From positions 1,860,001-1,924,000 of the forward strand of contig NZ_CP100351.1 in assembly GCF_024204645.1 (NCBI RefSeq): a DNA stretch of 64,000 nt. The letters run 5' to 3'. This DNA comes from Desulfomicrobium sp. ZS1 (GTDB lineage: Bacteria > Desulfobacterota > Desulfovibrionia > Desulfovibrionales > Desulfomicrobiaceae). Positions 59,007 to 64,000 of this stretch are shown piece after piece. Under the pieces are notes generated by a model. It was not told where the DNA came from. It searched no databases and saw only the letters and a list, made by a program, of their open reading frames with translations. The translations under genes were made by a program, and so were the position numbers. How positions within the stretch are numbered: the stretch's first letter is position 1; each line of letters opens with the position of its first letter.

Positions 59007-61109
59007 CTATATTAAACCTTTTTCGGCCTGGGCCTGAATGGCCGTGATGGCCACGGTGTTGACGATATCGGGAACGGTGCAGCCTCGGCTCAAGTCATTG
59101 ACGGGCTTGTTGAGACCCTGCAGAACCGGGCCGATGGCCACGGCATTGGCGGCGCGCTGCACGGCCTTGTAGGTGTTGTTGCCGGTGTTCAAATCCGGGA
59201 AGATGAAGACCGTGGCCCGGCCCGCGACCTGGCTGCCGGGCAGCTTCTTGGCGCCCACGTCCGGATCGATGGCCGCGTCATACTGCAGCGGTCCTTCAAG
59301 GAGCAGACTCGGAGCCTTTTCGCGAGCGATGCGGGTCGCCTCGATAACCACGTCCACGTCTCCTCCCGCCCCGGAATCGCCGGTGGAATACGACAACATG
59401 GCCACGCGCGGCTCAACTCCGAAAATACGGGCCGTCTCGGCAGAGTTCAGGGCGATCTCAGCCAGCTGCGGCGCAGTGGGATTGGGGTTCACGGCGCAGT
59501 CGCCGAAAACCAGAACACGGTCTTTCAGGCACATCAGGAACACACTCGACACGATGGACGCGCCGGGCTTGGTCTTGATGATCTGAAAGGCCGGACGGAT
59601 GGTGTGGGCCGTGGTGTTTATGGCGCCGGAGACCATGCCGTCGGCCTGGCCCTTGAAGACCATCATGGTGCCGTAGTAGGTAGGATCGACCATGCAGTCG
59701 CAGGCCACTTCCTTGGAAACGCCCTTCTTCTTGCGCAGCTCCATGAAGGTGGCAACATAATCGGCGTAGTCGGGAGACGCGGCCGGGTCGACGATGTTCA
59801 CGCCGGTCAGACTGAGCCCGAGCTGTGACGTCATGGAAGAAATGGACTTGGGGTTGCCCAGAATCGTCAAGTCGACCACGCCACGACGCAGCAGGATATC
59901 AGCGGCACGCAGGATGCGGTCATCGCTGCCTTCGGGCAAAACGATATGCTGTTTGTGCTTCTTGGCCTTCTCGATAAGCCCATACTCGAACATCTGCGGA
60001 GTGACCTTGGTCGATTTCCGGGTATCGAGGCGCTGGCGCAGCTCATCAGTGGCCACGTTCTCTTCGAACACGCCGAGGGCAGAGGCGATCTTCTTCTGAT
60101 CGCCCGGCTCGATCTTGCCGTACATGTTGTAAAGGCGACGCGCGGTCTGGAAAGTGGCTTCCTTGCCGAGCAGTACAGGCACGGGCACGCCGGTCCAGCC
60201 TTCAATGAGCCGATCCACGCTCTTGCCGGGCCTGATGCCGCCGGTCAGCAGGATTCCGGAAATGTCGGGATAGGACGATGACTGCCGCGAGGCCAGGCTA
60301 CTGACGACGATGTCCGAGCGATCGCCCGGAGTAACGACGAGGCTGCCTCGTTCGATGTAATTCAGGAAATTTTCAATCTGCATGGCGGCCACGACGATAT
60401 CGTCGACCTGCGCGCCCAGATTTTCCTTGCCGTAGAGCACTTCCGCCCCAACCCACTTCATGACGTCACCCACCGTGGGCTTGCCCAAAATGGCCACTTC
60501 GGGGATGATGTAGAGCAAGGTGTCGGGCTTGTTCATGGACTTTTTGAGCGCGATGCGCAGTGCTTCGCGGTCCGGAACGTCGGTGCGGTTGATGACCACG
60601 CCAAGGATGTCCACTGCCTTGTCGGCAAAAGACTCCACCGCAAGCTTGGTCGAGCTTATGATCTCGTGCTCGGTCTTCTGGCAGGCGTTGGATATGACCA
60701 AGAGCGGACTGCCCAGATTTGCGGCGATGTCTGCGTTGATATCGAACTCGAAAGCGGGGCTCGTTCCTTCGAAATCCGTACCTTCGAGCAGCACGAAATC
60801 GCACTTGCTCTCCAGTTCCTTGTATTTGTTGATGACCTTTTCAATGAGCAGGGAGTGCTGGCCTGCGTTGACCAGTTCCTTGGCCTGCTGCATGGTCAGA
60901 GCGTACGTCTCGCTGTACTGCAAGCCCAGATAGAACTGGGACAGGACAAGGTCGATATCGTGGTCCTTGCGGTCGGGAACATCATTGATGATGGGCCGAA
61001 AAAAACCGACCCGACGGATGTCGCGCAGGAGCATTTGCATGACGCCCAGAACGATGGCTGATTTTCCGCTTCGAGATTCCGTTGCCGTTATGTATAGATT
61101 TCTGGCCAT
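59007..61109 (-). CDS. pta: Phosphate acetyltransferase (long form)
   Basis: The 700-residue protein converts acetyl-CoA to acetyl phosphate. It has the three-domain long form: an N-terminal BioD-like P-loop domain (TATESRSGKSAIVLG), a DRTGG middle domain (about 215-330), and the catalytic PTA domain (about 375-700; VLPEGSDDRILRAADIL, GMVSGAINTTAHTIRPAFQII, VFIFPDLNTGNNTYKAVQR). The start has AAGGGAAG. It is followed by ackA; the Fe-S subunit gene of the lactate dehydrogenase lies upstream. Confidence 0.98.
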   Translation of the reverse strand: MARNLYITATESRSGKSAIVLGVMQMLLRDIRRVGFFRPIINDVPDRKDHDIDLVLSQFYLGLQYSETYALTMQQAKELVNAGQHSLLIEKVINKYKELESKCDFVLLEGTDFEGTSPAFEFDINADIAANLGSPLLVISNACQKTEHEIISSTKLAVESFADKAVDILGVVINRTDVPDREALRIALKKSMNKPDTLLYIIPEVAILGKPTVGDVMKWVGAEVLYGKENLGAQVDDIVVAAMQIENFLNYIERGSLVVTPGDRSDIVVSSLASRQSSSYPDISGILLTGGIRPGKSVDRLIEGWTGVPVPVLLGKEATFQTARRLYNMYGKIEPGDQKKIASALGVFEENVATDELRQRLDTRKSTKVTPQMFEYGLIEKAKKHKQHIVLPEGSDDRILRAADILLRRGVVDLTILGNPKSISSMTSQLGLSLTGVNIVDPAASPDYADYVATFMELRKKKGVSKEVACDCMVDPTYYGTMMVFKGQADGMVSGAINTTAHTIRPAFQIIKTKPGASIVSSVFLMCLKDRVLVFGDCAVNPNPTAPQLAEIALNSAETARIFGVEPRVAMLSYSTGDSGAGGDVDVVIEATRIAREKAPSLLLEGPLQYDAAIDPDVGAKKLPGSQVAGRATVFIFPDLNTGNNTYKAVQRAANAVAIGPVLQGLNKPVNDLSRGCTVPDIVNTVAITAIQAQAEKGLI

Positions 61110-61278
61110 AGTGCTTCCCTTGAAAGCCGGTTTCTTCTGGGGCGCGCACCGTGAATGATTCGCGGCGACCCGTCAAATTGGTTGGTTACACAATCCGCTT
61201 ATTTGTGAAAAAAAGAGACCGATTAGTCAATGCCTTTTTTTTAGCGGAATTTCAACCAACTGCCTTATTAATCGAAAA

Positions 61279-61317
61279 GGCGTCGACGCCAGGGCCAAAG
61301 CCCCTTGCGCCGACGCC
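61279..61317 (-). terminator. Hairpin between the Fe-S subunit gene and pta (possible terminator)
   Basis: On the minus strand GGCGTCG at 61317-61311 and CGACGCC at 61285-61279 pair, with GGGGC and GCCC pairing inside, and TTTT follows. It could end or attenuate transcription between the dehydrogenase genes and pta-ackA. Confidence 0.65.
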
Positions 61318-61325
61318 ATGTCTCA

Positions 61326-62618
61326 TTAAAGCGTTTCCGCGTAGATTTCCATGACGTGTTTGACTGCGATTTGATCCTTGTGCTGGGAGAGCATGTCGGA
61401 GATCTGCATCATACACGCCGGGCAACCGGTGGCCACGACCTGGGCTCCGGAAGCGACAATGTTGTCCCGTTTCTGTTCGCCAATACTCTTGGAGAGCTTG
61501 TAATGCTGAAGGTTGAAGCTGCCGCCGCAACCGCAGCAACGGTCGGCGTCGGACATTTCCACAAATTCCACGTTCGGATTGGTTTTCAGAAGCGCACGCG
61601 GCTGCTCGGAGACCTTCATGGACTTCTTCAAATGACAGGGGTCATGGTAGGTGACCTTGGTCCCATGGCCCTCGACAGGCATGGCCACTTTGAGCACATC
61701 GACCATGAACTGGTTCACGTCCATGACCTTGGCGGACATGGCCGCGATGCGGTCCTGCATGCTTTGGATCTTGTCACCGGACATAAGCGGCCACAATTCG
61801 TGCATGGTCGCCGTGCAGGTCGCGCAGGCAGTGAGCAGATAATCGAAGTTCTCTTTTTCAAAAATCTCCAGATTACGCTTCACAAGCTTGTCAAAAGAAT
61901 CCTTGTCCCCGGAAGCCAGGGCCGGAATGCCGCAGCAGCACTGCCCGGAGGGCATATAGATGCCGACCTCGTGGTGCGTCAGGGCTTTCAGCACTGCCTG
62001 CCCGACCCGAGGATAGATCTTGTCGATGACGCAGCCGGGGAAGAAGGCCACGCGATAACCGCTCTTTCCGGGGCGGGTGTTGCGGGACGGTTCCAGCTTG
62101 CGCAGCGACTTCTTGGCCAGCGGCATGAAATGCCGCTCGCCGATGATCGGCGCATTGACGATTCGCGAACAGGAAGAACCAATGACATCGTTTGCCGTCT
62201 TGGTAAACACGCCCTGGAACTTGGAAGCCACGTCCAACACGGAGTTGAAAAGCGCCGGTTTGGTCAGCAGGCCCTGGAAGATGGCCTTCTTGGTGGCGGA
62301 AAGGCCCATGTACGTGTTCACGATAACGCGGGCTTTGAGGAAGATGTCGAGCACCTTCACGCCGCTGGGGCAATTGGCCGCGCAGGAGCCGCAGAGCAGA
62401 CACTTGTTCAGCTTTTCCTGAACGCCCTCGGGGTCCTTGATCATTTCATGGGACAGGTTTTCCAGGAGCGCGATCTTGCCCCGGGCCACATCGCCCTCAT
62501 TCATGGTTTCGGCAAACACCGGGCATACTGCCTGGCACATGCCACACTTCATGCACGTGACCATCTGGTCATCGAGTTCGTGCAGCATTTTGGCCAGTTG
62601 ATGTACGTCTGCAGTCAT
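61326..62618 (-). CDS. (Fe-S)-binding subunit of lactate/glycolate oxidase
   Basis: The 430-residue protein starts at 62618 (GGAGG upstream; two bases after the previous stop). Two 4Fe-4S ferredoxin motifs lie near the N-terminus (CMKCGMCQAVCP, CLLCGSCAANCP), followed by two CCG-type cysteine-rich domains (FFPGCVID...GQCCCGIP and YHDPCHLKK...RCCGCGG). This is the GlcF/LldE-type electron-transfer partner of the FAD lactate dehydrogenase upstream. In Desulfovibrio vulgaris the corresponding genes lie directly before pta and ackA. Confidence 0.95.
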   Translation of the reverse strand: MTADVHQLAKMLHELDDQMVTCMKCGMCQAVCPVFAETMNEGDVARGKIALLENLSHEMIKDPEGVQEKLNKCLLCGSCAANCPSGVKVLDIFLKARVIVNTYMGLSATKKAIFQGLLTKPALFNSVLDVASKFQGVFTKTANDVIGSSCSRIVNAPIIGERHFMPLAKKSLRKLEPSRNTRPGKSGYRVAFFPGCVIDKIYPRVGQAVLKALTHHEVGIYMPSGQCCCGIPALASGDKDSFDKLVKRNLEIFEKENFDYLLTACATCTATMHELWPLMSGDKIQSMQDRIAAMSAKVMDVNQFMVDVLKVAMPVEGHGTKVTYHDPCHLKKSMKVSEQPRALLKTNPNVEFVEMSDADRCCGCGGSFNLQHYKLSKSIGEQKRDNIVASGAQVVATGCPACMMQISDMLSQHKDQIAVKHVMEIYAETL

Positions 62619-62620
62619 GA

Positions 62621-64000
62621 CTAGCCTCCGATGATTTTGCCGGGATTGAGCAGGTAGTTGGGATCCACCGCTTTCTTGAGCCTGCGTGAATAGATGATGG
62701 TTGCCTTGGTGGTTTCCTTCTCCAGCCATTTGGACTTGGCCGTACCGATGCCGTGCTCGCCGGACAGCGTGCCGCCCAGGGACAGGGCCACATCAAAGAT
62801 TTCGTCAACGGCCTGCTCCACGCGATGGAATTCTTCCTTGTCGCGCCTGTCGGTCAGGATGGTCGGGTGCAGGTTGCCGTCACCGGCATGTCCGAAGGTG
62901 CCGATCTGCAGCTTGTACTTGGCGCCAATCTTATTGATGGCTGTGATCATGGCTGGAATCTGGCTGCGCGGCACGGTGGCGTCTTCCAGAACAGTGGTCG
63001 GACGGGCGCGGGCCAGAGCGGGGAGCGCGTTGCGGCGGGCTTCCCAGAGCTTGTTCTTCTCGGCGGCGTCCTTGGCCATCTGCACGCGTTTGGCACCGTG
63101 CTTCTTGCAAATATCAAGAACCTTTTCGGCGTCGTCCTCGACCAGTGCAATATGGCCGCCGTCAACCTCGATCAGCAAAATGGCGGCGGCGTCACGCGGC
63201 AGGCCGGCCTTGGTGTAATCCTCGACGTAGTTGATAGTCGCATTGTCAAGGAGCTCCAGGGTACAGGGAACGATCTTGTTGGCGATGATGGCTGCTACCG
63301 TTTCGGAAGCCTTGGCGATGTCGTCGAATTCGGCGAGCATGGCCTTGGAGGCGACTGGCGGTGGAACGAGCTTCAGGATGATTTCATCGAAGACGCCAAG
63401 GGTCCCTTCGGAACCGACCATAAGCTGGGCGATATTAAGGCCCGTGACGCATTTGACGGTCTTGCCGCCGGACTTGATGTATTCGCCTTCGGCGTTCCAG
63501 AAATTGACGCCCATGACATAGTCTTTGGTCACGCCGTATTTGAGACCGCGCAGGCCGCCAGCGTTCTCGCTGACGTTGCCGCCCAGAGTCGAGACAGCCT
63601 GGGAGCCCGGATCAGGCGGATAGAAAAGACCGCGTTTGGCCACTTCGGCCGCGAACTTGGCCGTGACCACGCCAGGCTGAACCACGGCGTACAGGTCCTG
63701 TTCGTTGATTTCCAAAATTTTGTTGAGACCGTTGGTCAGAATGATGATGCCATGTTCCTTGGTAGGAATGGTGCCACCGCTCAAGTTGGTGCCGGCGCCG
63801 CGAACGGTCATGGGCAGCTTGTTTTCGTTGCACAGCGCCACGGTTTTACCCAGCTGCTCGCTGTTTGTCGGACGCAAAACCAGCTCCGGAATGACCGCGT
63901 CAAGCACTGCGGCATCGTATGAATAGGAATGCCGGTCGGACTCGCTCTCGAGGACATTTTCTTTGCCCAGCAGGTTTGTGAACTCAGTGAGCAGACTCGT
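62621..64000 (-). CDS. FAD-binding D-lactate dehydrogenase (GlcD/Dld-like), 5' end cut
   Basis: At least 459 codons are visible; the frame is open to base 64000, so only a short N-terminus is missing. The FAD-binding PCMH domain has VRGAGTNLSGGTIPTKEHG and DPGSQAVSTLGGNVSENAGG; the C-terminal cap has FGHAGDGNLHPTIL and LSGEHGIGTAKSKWL, as in GlcD and D-lactate dehydrogenases. It oxidises D-lactate to pyruvate and passes electrons to the Fe-S subunit next door. Glycolate is an alternative substrate; the pta-ackA context favours lactate. Confidence 0.94.
   Translation of the reverse strand, partial: TSLLTEFTNLLGKENVLESESDRHSYSYDAAVLDAVIPELVLRPTNSEQLGKTVALCNENKLPMTVRGAGTNLSGGTIPTKEHGIIILTNGLNKILEINEQDLYAVVQPGVVTAKFAAEVAKRGLFYPPDPGSQAVSTLGGNVSENAGGLRGLKYGVTKDYVMGVNFWNAEGEYIKSGGKTVKCVTGLNIAQLMVGSEGTLGVFDEIILKLVPPPVASKAMLAEFDDIAKASETVAAIIANKIVPCTLELLDNATINYVEDYTKAGLPRDAAAILLIEVDGGHIALVEDDAEKVLDICKKHGAKRVQMAKDAAEKNKLWEARRNALPALARARPTTVLEDATVPRSQIPAMITAINKIGAKYKLQIGTFGHAGDGNLHPTILTDRRDKEEFHRVEQAVDEIFDVALSLGGTLSGEHGIGTAKSKWLEKETTKATIIYSRRLKKAVDPNYLLNPGKIIGG

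Overview
The window looks like chromosome of a sulfate-reducing deltaproteobacterium close to Desulfomicrobium. The strongest sign is a tetraheme class III cytochrome c3 (45754-46158) whose mature sequence closely matches, from memory, the Desulfomicrobium norvegicum protein. Supporting signs are a lactate-oxidation cluster (FAD lactate dehydrogenase, Fe-S subunit, pta, ackA) ordered as in Desulfovibrio, c-heme sensor domains on signalling proteins, and a MucR/Ros regulator. No database search was possible, so all names rest on motif reading.

Layout. 1-2256 (minus) is a signalling operon: CheX-like protein, CheY-like receiver, and the N-terminal part of a CBS-domain protein that runs off the left edge. 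An IS66-family element with a perfect 8-bp target duplication sits just upstream of it. 4.8-15.5 kb is an AT-rich accessory stretch. It holds a heme-sensing diguanylate cyclase, a hybrid histidine kinase and a periplasmic Cache protein with a possible CheD-like domain, scattered among remains of IS5, IS1595, IS4 and IS256 elements. Next come a MobV relaxase with a candidate oriT hairpin, a MucR regulator, and a displaced tRNA 3' end with its terminator, which looks like the right attachment scar of an integrated element.

15.7-28.5 kb is a one-directional defence island of eight genes: a single-chain type IIG-like restriction-methylation enzyme, a DUF1016 nuclease, a shortened RhuM, a Fic protein, and a complete Wadjet system (jetA-jetB-jetC-jetD). 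The gene starts and stops overlap or lie close together.

28.7-64 kb reads as ordinary chromosome. It carries a P-type cation ATPase, katG, a methyltransferase, rmuC, tRNA-Arg(ACG), an S24 repressor with two matching operators and a tiny zinc-ribbon gene, a c-heme chemoreceptor, and adenine deaminase with two lipid-A-type acyltransferases. After these come yedF, a rhodanese lipoprotein and fdhD (sulfur and selenium handling and formate dehydrogenase maturation), cytochrome c3, an ATPase/permease/adaptor exporter, a YhaO/YhaN-like nuclease-ATPase pair, a DUF945 protein, and the ackA, pta and lactate dehydrogenase genes.

The most unusual signal is a dispersed non-coding repeat of about 170-180 bases with four full copies (38086-38259, 46237-46405, 46486-46656, 51215-51393). 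Two conserved strands face each other between two stems. The stems differ in sequence from copy to copy yet stay complementary within each copy, which is the pattern expected of a structured RNA or a hairpin mobile element. I do not recognise it.
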